From Drosophila miranda (Eukaryota > Arthropoda > Insecta > Diptera > Drosophilidae): DNA of 64,000 nucleotides. How positions within the stretch are numbered: position 1 is the first letter of the stretch; each line of letters opens with the position of its first letter. The notes under the pieces were generated by a model. The model saw only the letters and a program-made list of their open reading frames with translations. It made no database searches and had not been told where the DNA came from. Shown one piece after another: positions 45,244 to 64,000 of the stretch. Both the position numbers and the translations under genes were made by a program. The stretch is from assembly GCF_003369915.1 (NCBI RefSeq), contig NC_046674.1:9176001-9240000 (forward strand). Reading direction: 5' to 3'.

Positions 45244-46926
45244 TTACTTCGTATATCTTGGTCGCAGCTTGTATTCGGCCGTGGGCTTCATTTCCTCGAG
45301 AGGCTTTGGCGGGACCCCAGACTGCACTTTAATGAGATTTGTACTCTTATATAACAACCGGGTATGAATGGTCATATGCTTCTGCAGGGCGCTCTTCTGG
45401 CTAAAGCTGCTCTTACACTCTAAGCAGTTGAAACGTCGATGGGAGGAGTGCGTGCACATGTGGACGTACAGCTGACCCTTATTGGTGTACTCTCTTTGGC
45501 AATGCGGACACTTGAAGTGCCGTTCGCCGGTGTGCCGACAAATATGCGCTTTGAGATTGGCCTGCTGAGCAAAGGCCTTTGAGCACTGGGAGCACTGGTA
45601 GGGACGTTCGCCGGTGTGGTTGCGCATGTGTATGTCGAGATGACTTCGCTGAGCAAAGGCCTTAGAGCACTGGGAGCACTGGTAGGGACGTTCGCCGGTG
45701 TGGGTGCACATGTGCGCTGTGAGATTGGCCTGCTGAACAAAGGCCTTAGAGCACTGGGTGCACTGGTAGGGACGTTCGCCGGTGTGGTTGCGCATGTGTA
45801 TGTCGAGATTACTTTTCTGAGAAAAGGCCTTAGAGCACTGGGAGCACTGGTAGGGACGTTCGCCGGTATGGGTGCTCATGTGCGCTGTGAGATTGGCCTG
45901 CTGAACAAAGGCCTTAGAGCACTGGGAGCACTGATAGGGACGTTCGCCGGTGTGAATACGAATGTGCACCTTCAGAGCTTGATGTTGTGCAAAGGACTTC
46001 TTGCAACTGGAGCAAAGCCAACGTTTCGTTTTTTTCTCGTTCAGCTTCGAATCATAAATGTACGTTTCGGATTCATCTTCATCGGACTCTTTGAGCTCAT
46101 CATTCTGGCGATTGATGCACGTTCTTCTTTTTGGTTTTCTAGCTGGAATGGTATCCTCGCCATATTTCTGTTTTCTGTTTCTCGATTCTTCTTTAATGGG
46201 ATCCTTGGTCAGTTGCGATTTGCGTTCTACTACTGGTTCGGGATCTTCCCTTTTGTCGTTTTCGGCGGTCTGTTGGGATGTGTCCAAGAGCTCTTTGAGC
46301 TCATCATTCTGGCGATTGATGCACGTTCTCCTTTTTGGTTTTCTAGCTGGAATGGTATCCTCGCCATATTTCTGTTTTCTGTTTCTCTTTTCTTCTTTAA
46401 TGGGATCCTTGGTCAGTTGCGATTTGCGTTCTACTACTGGTTCGGGATCTTCCCAGTTGTCGTTTTCGGCGGTCTCTTGGGATGTGTCCATTGCATTATT
46501 AGTTTCACCCAAAGTCATTTGATTGTCGTCTCGTTTCTCTGGACGACGAGGCTCGGCCTTTTCATCGGCCAAAATCCACTCCTCCTTCGCCAGCATCGTG
46601 CAGAGATCGTCTTCCGCTTTTATTACCTGTGCAAAGTAGCGGTGGCTCTCCTCGTATTGGCGCTTCAATCGGAAAGCAGCTTTCGTCGCCCCAACGCATC
46701 TCACGCACATGTACGCGGGGAATCCATCAAGCAGCTTCACCTTGCAGCCGGAGCACTCATTTATCATGTCTGCCAGACACAGCTCCTGCTCCTTCTCCCT
46801 CTCTGATTCGTGCAGCCAAAAACGCGTTTTCGAATATATGCACACCAGGAAGTCCGAAATTTCCCGGCATACAATACACATATTTGAGATGTCCACTATC
46901 TCAAAAGGACTTAGTTTGTCGTCCAT
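45244..46926 (-). CDS. ZAD zinc-finger transcription factor with eight C2H2 fingers
   Basis: The open frame starts at 46980, but I prefer the second ATG (46926; MDDKLSPFEIVDISNMC), giving 560 residues, because the first ATG lies within about 40 bases of the promoter repeat. The ZAD spans about residues 15-95 (CIVCREISDF, later CSGCKVKLLDGFPAYMCVRC). A charged linker contains a perfect-looking 68-residue tandem duplication (about 145-280). Eight C2H2 fingers with TGERPYQC linkers follow (about 305-525), then a basic tail. Fingers 2, 4 and 6 share QQANLTAH/QQANLKAH and fingers 3 and 5 share SNLDIHMRNH/SHLDIHMRNH, so the array grew by duplication of a two-finger unit. It is presumably a nuclear sequence-specific DNA-binding protein; the target is unknown. 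The gene is intronless. Confidence 0.92.
   Translation of the reverse strand: MDDKLSPFEIVDISNMCIVCREISDFLVCIYSKTRFWLHESEREKEQELCLADMINECSGCKVKLLDGFPAYMCVRCVGATKAAFRLKRQYEESHRYFAQVIKAEDDLCTMLAKEEWILADEKAEPRRPEKRDDNQMTLGETNNAMDTSQETAENDNWEDPEPVVERKSQLTKDPIKEEKRNRKQKYGEDTIPARKPKRRTCINRQNDELKELLDTSQQTAENDKREDPEPVVERKSQLTKDPIKEESRNRKQKYGEDTIPARKPKRRTCINRQNDELKESDEDESETYIYDSKLNEKKTKRWLCSSCKKSFAQHQALKVHIRIHTGERPYQCSQCSKAFVQQANLTAHMSTHTGERPYQCSQCSKAFSQKSNLDIHMRNHTGERPYQCTQCSKAFVQQANLTAHMCTHTGERPYQCSQCSKAFAQRSHLDIHMRNHTGERPYQCSQCSKAFAQQANLKAHICRHTGERHFKCPHCQREYTNKGQLYVHMCTHSSHRRFNCLECKSSFSQKSALQKHMTIHTRLLYKSTNLIKVQSGVPPKPLEEMKPTAEYKLRPRYTK
46087..46494 (-). repeat. 204-bp in-frame tandem duplication in the ZAD gene linker
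   Basis: Two adjacent units (46087-46290 and 46291-46494) are nearly identical and exactly 204 bases apart, adding 68 residues without shifting the frame. Each unit carries basic clusters (ARKPKRRTC) that look like nuclear-localisation signals, and an acidic EDPEPVVE segment. Confidence 0.9.
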
Positions 46927-47013
46927 GATCACATTAAAAATAAACAAACCACCAACAAATTTCCCACAAAAATTTGACAATTGTCAGATTTGAATCAGCT
47001 GGTTTCTTTTTTG

Positions 47014-47125
47014 CAGCGTGACCGCGGATTTATTGATCAAATATACGGTCTGACCCCCAAAAATATACCAAAATACGTCACAGATTTCAAAATATACCGT
47101 AAATATACCGATGAAAAGACGAACT
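47014..47125 (-). promoter_or_regulatory. Promoter-region repeat, copy C (upstream of the eight-finger ZAD gene)
   Basis: Read on the minus strand it contains, in order, GGTATATTTTGAAA, GGTATATTT, ACCGTATATTTGATCAATAA and ATCCGCGGTCACGCTG, the same order of words as copy A (34395-34480). The Motif 1 match at 47024-47014 (CGGTCACGCTG) differs from consensus by one base. The ZAD start codon is about 90 bases downstream, the same spacing as copy B to its gene. Confidence 0.65.
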
Positions 47126-47259
47126 TAGCCCACTTAACCCCACAAGTACAGTAGACCCCCGATTCAAAGATCATACAACTCGAATTACTGAACTAACAGC
47201 AAGATATTATATAAATTCGTTCTGGCTGCACTCGGAATGCTTAATTGTTTCAACTTAAA

Positions 47260-49229
47260 CTACTTGTTATTGTACATGGAAGCAATGGCCGGGTCCTCCG
47301 TCTCATAGATGATCAGCACGTCGCGGAACTTGTCAAGCAGCTGCAGAAGTTGGGAACGGCGCAGGTTCTCAAAGTACATTATCTCCTCGAGATGATGCTC
47401 GCTTTTGAAGTAGCCCATCTGATAGAGCTTGACAAGCAGCGCCAGATCGTCGACGTTGAGCGAGGCGGGTATCCGGCGGATGGCGGCCCGATCAGCATCG
47501 TTGAAGACCTGCAGCAGTTCCTTCAGCTTCTGCTCATCCTCCATGGAGTCGATGCTGTCGCAATTTTCCGTGCTCAGCGAGGCGGTCATGCTGAAGTTCG
47601 ACTTGTGGCTGGATGAGGGCTGCACGGCAATGTTATCCGAGGCTAGGGAGGAATGATCCTCGGAGACGTCTCGACGATGATTGATAGATGCCACGGGAAC
47701 GGGCAACGGCTGGCTGGACATGCTCAGCATGGAGCCGTCGTGCAGCTCGTCTTGATCGGCGTCCTGGTCCCCCTCATCGTCGCTGGCTCCACGCAGCTGA
47801 TGCCCACAGGACGCGGAGTCGCCGAACTCATCCTCGCTGGGCATGAACTGAACGTAGGTGTGCAGCTGCATGAGCAGGTGGTGCTGCAGCATCCACAATA
47901 CCATCTGAGCGAGGATTCCCTGCCGTGCCGGCTGCTGTAGGGGCGTGGTCAGATGTCCAATCGATGTGGGCAGCGAGAAATCGGAGATGACCTCGAACAG
48001 GGACATGCCCGCAAAGCGCGTGGAGAACTTCTCAACCAGATGCGACTTGGTGTGCAGCGGAGCGTCTGGGGCAATCACGTACACATTCGTCTCGCACAGC
48101 GGATAAATGATGGTGGCCTTGGCCCAGTAGACCAGGTGAGAGACAAGCTTGTAGACGTGCTCGATGCTTAGGTCCGCGTTTGAGGCCATGCTCTGTAGGC
48201 TTATCAGTGGATTGTAGGCGTCAACCAGCTGCCACAACATCCTGGCCCCCGTGGGCGGGACACAGTCGAGCAGCTCCGCGAAGTCCACTAGCAGAAGCAT
48301 GCCGTGGTACGGCTTGAGAGCACGCAGACAGCGATCTATCGTCTCGGGGTCCACCATGCTTCCCTTCTTGTGCAGCTGGTGTGCCTTGGCCGGCAGGCAG
48401 AAGCAGAGCGTCAGATTCTGATTCAGCGATGTGCTGAGGAGGCCTGTGGTGCACAGATCATGGAATATAGACTTCAGGGCCTGTGCCAGGCTGCACCTCT
48501 CCGCAATCAGCTCGAGGGTTCGCTCCAGGGGCTGCTGCTGCTGCTCGTCATGTGTGCGGGCCATGTGGGCCGTCTGCTCCGTGAGGTAGCCGCTGCGTTG
48601 CTCCTCAAACTTCAGGGCCAGCCCTAGGCGCTTGCTTAGCTCGTGGTAGCACTTCACAATCGAGTAGCTGGCCTGGGCATGTAGGGCAAAGACTATGTTG
48701 ATGAGCATCTGTTGCTTTTTGACCGCCAAGACGGAGGATGGAACAGCTGGTGCCGGATTCGCAGTAACCCCACCAGCTGAGGGCAGGGAAATACTGCTGC
48801 TGGCATTGCTGGGCCTTTGCTCCTTATGGGGAATTAGCGTGGGATGGCTCACAAACCTCACATCGTTCAGCTTCAGCTCGAACTTTTGGTTGCAAAGCTG
48901 CGGCTTAACGGCAAAGAGTGCGGACAGGACATCATCGGCAAATCCCTGCAGCTGGCCCTGGCTCTTCGCAGCGCTGATGTGTGTGGGCGTCTGAAGCAAG
49001 TCGTCAGTGTTGGCGACGGCATAGGGGTTTCGTTTTCTGTAGAAGCAAAAGGCATTGAAGGGATGCAGATGTCGGCAGTCGTGTAAACTCCAGACCTGGA
49101 CTTTCGCTGCTCCTCCGTGGCCACCTCTGTTTGTCCCAGAGTCTGATAGGGATACCGATAGAGCAGGCGGTCGCCTTTGCTGTCAAAATAGACCAGTATC
49201 ACGGCCAAGGGGTTGACATTTGCCTCCAT
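47260..49229 (-). CDS. Nprl3: Nprl3, GATOR1 complex subunit
   Basis: Exon 1 (49229-49096) and exon 2 (49036-47260) join in frame across a 59-base intron to give about 636 residues. The N-terminus (VNPLAVILVYFDSKGDRLLYRYPY) and the segment PQLCNQKFELKLNDVRFVSHPTL match the longin-like start of NPRL3 proteins. The C-terminal winged-helix part (RIPASLNVDDLALLVKLYQMGYFKSEHHLEEIMYFEN) is also typical. With Nprl2 and Iml1 it forms GATOR1, the GAP for RagA that restrains TORC1 at the lysosome under amino-acid shortage. The intron donor is weak: GTCTGG, or GTCCAG six bases earlier; both keep the frame, so residues near 43-45 are uncertain. The acceptor TTCTACAG is good. The gene is divergent from upSET, with a DRE about 60 bases before the ATG. 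Confidence 0.93.
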
Positions 49230-49287
49230 TTCTAGGAGTTTAAAAAACAAAAATAAATTGTATTCTTTATGTGAATAATCGAGCCAC

Positions 49288-49295
49288 TATCGATA
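49288..49295. promoter_or_regulatory. DRE in the Nprl3 promoter
   Basis: TATCGATA, a consensus DREF site, lies 59 bases upstream of the Nprl3 start codon on the minus strand, a usual position for a fly housekeeping promoter. Confidence 0.6.
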
Positions 49296-50434
49296 GTTTC
49301 CTGCAAGAGAAAGGCGCCAGGTGGCGTGCCAATGTTATGATATTTATTTTATTTGAATGATGCGCAAAACTTCTTTTGGTTTTTGGGGAGATTTTTTGAC
49401 AAATTATACTTTAATATTGGGTAGAATATGGCAATTGATTTTTAGAATTTATATCGGAACATATTTTGCAAATGTAATCGCCGAAATCGTTCAAATACCG
49501 ATATATTTTGTAACTAGCCCTGCCTACCAACAAGAAATATATATATCGATATTTTGATACATCAATATATATATTTAACATCCCTAATTTCGGAAAGTCG
49601 TGCATTAATTAAACGCGTGGAAATTCTGCTAAAACCATCAAAATAAATTGAACGAAATAGTCAAAAGCATAGTATGCGATGGCGGCAATCGCATCACTAT
49701 GAAATTTAAATGTGAAACGTGTTAGTTGAGTTCTAAAATACAGTTTTCGTATAAGATTTCTTATTAGCGTGTAGGAGAAGAGGAAAACAGATACAATGTG
49801 AGAAGCAAAATACGTGCAGAGCCTAAGAGCAAGCGAGATGTCGCTAAACGTGTACTGGCAGCGGTCTATATATACATATGCACATGAATATAGTATTTGT
49901 ACCAGTGTAGGAGAAGTACAGGGAATTGTACAAAAAATATAGTTTGTTTGCTTGTGGCGTACGTTTTTTTTTTTTAAATTACTTTCCAAGTGTCTATAGC
50001 TAAAAGACGGACGACAACGATGCATTTCCATACCGAATAACGCACCTCGACTGTGTATCAAGTATTTTGTCTCTCAGAAAATGTTGCCTTATTTTGGCGC
50101 TGTTTGCTATGTGAAATGTGAATAATAGCTGCTGGATAGTTAATAACATTTAACTATTTCTCATTTTTGTATATGTGCGTCAACATCCGTATGTATGTGT
50201 GTATAGATTTTACACATACCGAAATACATGCGTGTGTTTGTGAGTGTCGACGAAGAGACGGAAAGGCGAAATCGAAATATGTACGTACAGCACTTCGGAA
50301 TGGACAGGCACAGTAGTAATAGGCTAAAGCAAAGAAGCAGTGCAACACAGAAATAAAGAAGAAGCAGGGGAGCTAGCGAACAAAATAAAATAGCCGATAA
50401 TAGGCAGTTGGCAAGCCTGTGCTATACGTCAGAA
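49296..50434. other. Divergent intergenic region between Nprl3 and upSET
   Basis: AT-rich with TATATATCGATATT near 49542-49555 (a second DRE-like site in an AT run). There is no coding exon and no repeat with clear termini. Confidence 0.45.
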
Positions 50435-50445
50435 CGGTCACACTA
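50435..50445 (+). promoter_or_regulatory. Ohler Motif 1 in the upSET promoter
   Basis: CGGTCACACTA is an exact match to YGGTCACACTR. Transcription would be expected to start within a few tens of bases downstream, followed by a leader exon ending at the donor at 50834. Confidence 0.7.
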
Positions 50446-50833
50446 GCTGTGCTCATGGTTGTATGTATAGACATCCCGCTCTGACGCACGCGTCATCCGT
50501 GTATATGTTTTCCTCATTCGTTTTCTCATCTGCTTCTTATGCCATACGGTATTAATAATAATAAAATTGATTAATCAAAGAAACTTTTTTTTTTTGTGCA
50601 GGTACTAAACGTTCTAAACAGCGCCGCGATATCTTTTGAGTGCTCAAAAGCGAAAATGTTCAAAAGAACTAAAAACAAGTGCCCAAGTGTATGCAAATTT
50701 TATTTGTATTGTAAAAATCAATCGTAAAAAGAGTTTTGTGCGCTAAATACGCAAAAATTCAAAATCAACGCTTTCTGCTGAAGTAAACAGAGTTGTGAAA
50801 AATGAAGTGAGACTCCAATGAACAAATTAAACG
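50446..50833 (+). other. Probable first (leader) exon of upSET
   Basis: The exon ends in a consensus donor (AACG then GTGAGT at 50834). It contains a minimal ATG-AAG-TGA frame at 50802 and then ATGAACAAATTAAACG, whose reading frame continues in the next exon (see the spliced upstream ORF). The 5' boundary is set only by the Motif 1 position. Confidence 0.5.
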
Positions 50834-53800
50834 GTGAGTAAAGCGCTAATAAATAAATATGGAGAATGCGCGCCTTAATTGAAAAAGTGATGTGATTAGG
50901 ACAGAATCTTCAGTATGCAAAGACAGCATTATCTTAAAATGAATCATATCCTGCACTTGTCTTAAAGCTGGTTAAATACAAATTTGAGCGGGTTAAATAT
51001 TTGTTGATGCATTTCTATTCAGTTTTTCGCATACCGTGTCGCCATATTTGATTTCGTGTTTCTTCAGTGCATATGCCGTGCTCTCTCGCACTCATGTATG
51101 CGTTCATTTGTTTTGCTTTCGATTCTGCTTTGTGCAACGTGAAGTTGGATGTGCGTAAAATAGAGCTCCACAGAGTTGCCAGCTCCGCGCATATGGTTAA
51201 AAATACAATAGATTATTTTTATAAAATAATTATTTAATTTATATTATTTGCAAATGCGATTAGGTATTTGAAACAAACATTAAATAGTCACACCCTCAAT
51301 GCATGTGCTACACAATATGTATTCCTATTTGTGTATATCTTGTTTTCGTCGTTTTGACATGCGCATCAGATTGCATGACCATTTCAACTTTAAAAATTTT
51401 CAAATAATAAGGCTGCAAATGTTTAATTATATAAATAATTGCAAGACTGTTTTGCACAGCAGACGCCATATTGAAAATGCCTTGGTCCAATATCCAGAAT
51501 GTTAGAACAGCGCGACGTTCGTCGCTTAGATCTTATTCCCTTTTCTTTCGTATTGTTTTCGTCAAACATTTTATTGCGTGTTCTCGCCGATTTTACGCTC
51601 GTACGCCCTGAAGTTGGCCGCAGTTGATTGTATAAATGTGTGTGTGTATGAACGGCTAGTCTTTTTGTCTCGCTTCTGCGCACTGTGGCTATTACTGTGT
51701 TGCTCTTTACGCATACGTGATTTTTGCAATTGTTATTTATGTCTTGCGCTCTGTACGCGCGAATTTTCGCCACAAAATGAAAGCAAAAGTTGATAGACGA
51801 GTTTTTGTGGTGCGCTTATTTCTCCCCTGCGCAGCACAGAACTAATGTACAATTGCGAATTTGAGGAAAGAGAATAGGAAGGCATTCGATATTTCCAAGC
51901 GAAGGGTTGTCGCATACCCAGATTATCCAAGACCGCCACCTAACTCCCGCCAGTTTGTGCAGTTATGTGGGAGGTCGCATCGCATCATTTCCAATTGGTA
52001 ATTCATTAATGTATTGGAACATGTGCCGCTGCATCGACCACTCCAGAGTGTTCAAAACTGTCCACATGCAGGCGCTGTTGGCGCCTGAATAATTGAATCC
52101 GCTAAAACTAGGCATGCAATTTAACTATTCCGATACAGGAAAGCAACAAAAAATAAACTAAGACGCAATTAGTTGAGAGTACAACTAGCCAGCACCCCCT
52201 ATGCTTGCGTTGCAGCCGCTGAGCTGAGCGGAGAGGTGCTGTTTTAGTGTGGGTTGGGGTTGTCTGTTGTCAATGAAAGTACAGCAAGGCAATGCCAATA
52301 TTGTTGTAATGCGCTAGTGCTGGTAGTAGTGCAGTCACGTAGGCCAATCAGACAGAGGTGTTGGACTATTCAGAGCGCTGATATGGGGAGCGGAGCGCTG
52401 CCTATCCCAATTATGTAAATATGTATTCATTCGCTTTCCAGAATAAGCTTTCGTATCTCTCCTATGTGTGTTTGTTTTATTTCATCTGTCCGCTGCAGCA
52501 AAACCATGGCAACGACAACGCGACGAAAGCACCTCTGCGGTCAGTACATACATACATATGCATTTGATTTGGTGTGAGTGCGATTAGTTTTCAACGTGCA
52601 TTTCATGCACGATTTTACAAGCCGGCTCTCTCGCTCCCTCTCATGGTCGGCACGTTATTTGTGGGTGTCTGTGTGTGTAATTTGTTTATGGCGCGTCTTT
52701 CAGTTGATGGCTGTTGTTGCTGGGGTTGGGGTAGGGTTAGCTTTTGAGTATGAACAAAATATGTACATATGTACATGAATACATATGTGTATGTGCACGC
52801 TCTGTGCTGGTTTTTACCTTCTTCCCAATGATTATTCTGCTGTTAGAATGTGTAAAATTTGTTTCGTTGCTTCTCCACTTTTCGTTCTCTAGTTAATGTG
52901 TGTGTGAGCTTGTGTATTTTTAAATAGCGACGTTGTAAGACGCACACACAAAAGGCAAAGGCATGTGTGTAAAGATTTTTGTTTGCATGTGTGTAACCCA
53001 AATCAAAAGTTAATGCAGCCACTGATTCCCCCGTCTCCCTTCTTTCATATGCGATGGTGTTGCTTTCTTATATCGAGCATAGGCCAATGCTCGTATTATT
53101 TTATTTCCATTGAGAAATTGTAATCCAAAATGAAACGGAAATCAAATTACATGTTGATACGTACATATGTATGCATTTGTTGGGCGAACAATAGCTCAAA
53201 ACCATCGATATTATATAATAGATTTTCAAGCTGCCATACCGACTAGTACTAGTAGTACTAGTACTAGTACTAGTATAATAATAATTGCATATGGTACATG
53301 GTACTTATGGTATATGTATTTACATATGTTTAAAGGAAATAAACTGAAAGGTTACATAAGCTCATTGACAGTACTTTCTGATTTCTCTTTTCTTTGGTTG
53401 TTCTTGTTTCGTTTCGCGTAGCCAATTCGATTGGGCAACAAATGCGCCTGCCTGGCTCTATTTCAATTAGAAATTATATCTACAGCATGTACAATGCCAG
53501 ACAATAGGCGCAAATTGGCATCGCACACACACACACACATGCACACAAACCACACACACACTTGCGGCTTTTAGTACGAATAGTTATGTATGTGTGTAGG
53601 TAGATCCAAGTGCAAGCAGAGAGAAACAACTTGTAATAGATACAAAAGAGAAAAACTAGCAATAAATGCCGCGCCGCGCCGGATGCCAAGGCAAAATTAG
53701 TGCATTCACTTTTTGCTTTGCTTTGGCATGCGAATGGCAAGGCGAAAAGAGAGATAGCAATAAATATAAAATGAAAGGGGTGGTGCACCATACTATACCC

Positions 53801-54861
53801 ATACCATACGAATGGAGCAATGGTCATAACGGTTGAACATGTAAATTGATTTGGAGGAAAAGAAATTGGAATTCAAAATCGAATTCAAATTCATTGTTAT
53901 TATGGGGGACGATACATAGGACGATCTTCGGAAGAGGGTTAGGCTAGATTTCGTAAAACGCGTTGCGCATGCATATTTGGTGTCCGCAGCAAACGGAAAA
54001 ACGGGTTTTGTTCAAGCCATATGAACAAGTGCTAAATGTTGTTGGTTTCTGCATTGCACTGACAACATCCCTTACATTTTGCTTTGGCTCTCCTTTCGTC
54101 AGTAGTTCTGCTATATGATGCTGCTGCTGCATTCAAGTTTATAGCAAGTGCAGCAAATGCGAGGCAGCAGCAGAGGCAGCTACGCTACGAACCACGTTCC
54201 AAAAGGAAACACGAAAAATCTCGCACAATAACACGCGCGGGTATTGACGTTTGCAATGCGCATGCGTCTTTTTGGCGCCCGTTGGCAGCGCTATGCATCT
54301 GATTTGTTTTGTTACATAACCGAATTGCAGCTGGCAATGCTGCTCCCCAATGCTAGAGATGGGTAGATGGGTAGAGCTATTATCGATAAATACTATCTGC
54401 TTAACTGTTTGTTTACTTTTGTTTTTCATTTTATTTCAGCTCCAACAACGAAAGATTGTTTATGTAAAATACAGTATATCAAACGGATAAGAAGTCGCAA
54501 CATACAACGACGGACAACGAGATTAACGGGACATAATAGTGGGTGCAAAGCAGCAACGGAAGAAGCAGGAACGACGCTGAAGAATATCATATCGCGCACA
54601 GTTATGGTTGTAATGGCTGACAATGTAATGTGGCACAGTGTTGGACACCCTCTATGCAATTCAAACGCGCACCGCCAACCATTACCGTTAGGAGTCAGTC
54701 TGCAGCAGGCCAGCAGTGCCAGTACCAGAACCGGCGACGAAGAAAGCATTTCTGGTTATGCATTAGGCCCCCAATACTTTGGGGGCACGCCGAACCAGCT
54801 ACAGCTCCAGCATCAGCAGCAACAGCAACATGACTGCATTGCCAGTGAAGTAGTGTTGTGA
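50818..54861 (+). CDS. Spliced upstream open reading frame in the upSET leader
   Basis: The ATG at 50818 gives five codons plus one base before the donor at 50834. Joining to the acceptor at 54439 (TTTTATTTCAG) continues the same frame to TGA at 54859-54861, for 145 residues. The sequence is basic at first (KRIRSRNIQRRTTR), then Ser/Gln-rich with a GDEESISGYALGPQYFGG segment, and ends in a short polyQ tract. It is in a different frame from the upSET ORF, whose ATG follows 124 bases later, so the mRNA would be dicistronic. It may be a translated regulatory uORF, a separate small protein or chance. The frame stays open through 422 bases of exon 2, which supports but does not prove coding. Confidence 0.4.
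52506..52539 (+). other. Candidate alternative coding start exon for the upstream ORF
   Basis: AAACCATGG is a strong initiation context. The frame runs 11 codons plus one base (MATTTRRKHLC) to GCG followed by GTCAGT, a fair donor. Its phase is the same as that of the exon ending at 50833, so splicing to 54440 would feed the same upstream ORF. This could be an alternative promoter product; no promoter motif was identified upstream. Confidence 0.3.
53242..53275. repeat. TACTAG microsatellite
   Basis: ACTAGTACTAGTAGTACTAG and its continuation form a palindromic ACTAGT-based short repeat within the upSET intron. Confidence 0.8.
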
Positions 54862-54985
54862 AACGACAAAGCGCGACAAAGAACACATCAACCAAGCGAG
54901 TAATCTGAACTTAAAGCAGCCCCTCTCAACACAAAAATATCTTATTTTAGTTAACAAAGCGATCCAAACGGAACCCAGAAGAACC

Positions 54986-64000
<9,015 letters not shown>

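Larger units (their letters stand above)
50834..54439 (+). other. First intron of upSET
   Basis: It is bounded by GTGAGT and TTATTTCAG. Inside are a TACTAG repeat (53242-53275), CA runs near 53525-53550, and a candidate alternative first exon ending at 52539. No other coding exon is supported. Confidence 0.55.

Noticed and set aside
45616-46806. Plus-strand open frame of 396 codons opposite the eight-finger ZAD gene
   Set aside because: It mirrors the repetitive finger codons (repeated GALVGTFAGV) and is a shadow of the real minus-strand gene.
46927-46980. Upstream ATG (46980) as start of the eight-finger ZAD protein
   Set aside because: It adds 18 hydrophobic residues before the ZAD and lies only about 35 bases from the promoter repeat, so it is probably at or before the start of transcription. 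The ATG at 46926 is preferred, though the longer form cannot be excluded.

Overview
The window is eukaryotic and almost certainly Drosophila. Introns are short and GT-AG. There are polyglutamine-rich proteins with CAG/CAA tracts, ZAD-type zinc-finger genes (an insect family), fly core-promoter motifs (Ohler Motif 1, DRE), an I-group LINE, a Tc1-like element and abundant microsatellites. The TACGAG/TACGGG hexamers and dispersed TTATACCC...GGGTATAA repeats are typical of non-melanogaster flies; an obscura-group species is my guess, not something the sequence proves.

Layout. The first ~34 kb is gene-poor. It holds one large exon of a secreted, low-complexity protein on the minus strand (8363-9129; the rest of the gene is not found in the window), a small three-exon gene for a one-pass membrane protein (19417-19913), and an orphan rhodopsin-class GPCR (coding exons 30365-31737) whose mRNA probably starts near 20.4 kb, about 10 kb upstream. 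The rest is non-coding DNA with simple repeats and a family of AT-rich MITE-like repeats.

From 34 to 49 kb the window becomes a compact cluster of housekeeping-type genes: a BCDIN3D-type RNA methyltransferase (+), a CRAL-TRIO lipid-transfer protein (-), mitochondrial ribosomal protein S6 (-), a ZAD protein with a single zinc finger (+), a ZAD protein with eight zinc fingers (-), and the GATOR1 subunit Nprl3 (-). A nearly intact I-group LINE (34541-39941, flanked by a perfect 12-bp target-site duplication) sits in the leader of the methyltransferase gene, 18 bp before its ATG. Three genes of this cluster share copies of one dispersed promoter-region repeat.

From 50.4 kb to the right edge lies upSET (MLL5/SETD5 family, PHD + SET), with a Motif 1 promoter, an upstream open reading frame that is completed by splicing, a large polyQ coding region, and an intron carrying a dead Tc1-like transposon nested inside an older repeat. 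The gene runs off the window.

Functionally the genes are unrelated (chromatin, TORC1 amino-acid sensing, mitochondrial translation, small-RNA methylation, lipid binding, signalling). Their proximity looks like ordinary fly gene packing and not a pathway cluster. Exon boundaries below were deduced by hand from splice-site consensus and reading-frame continuity.
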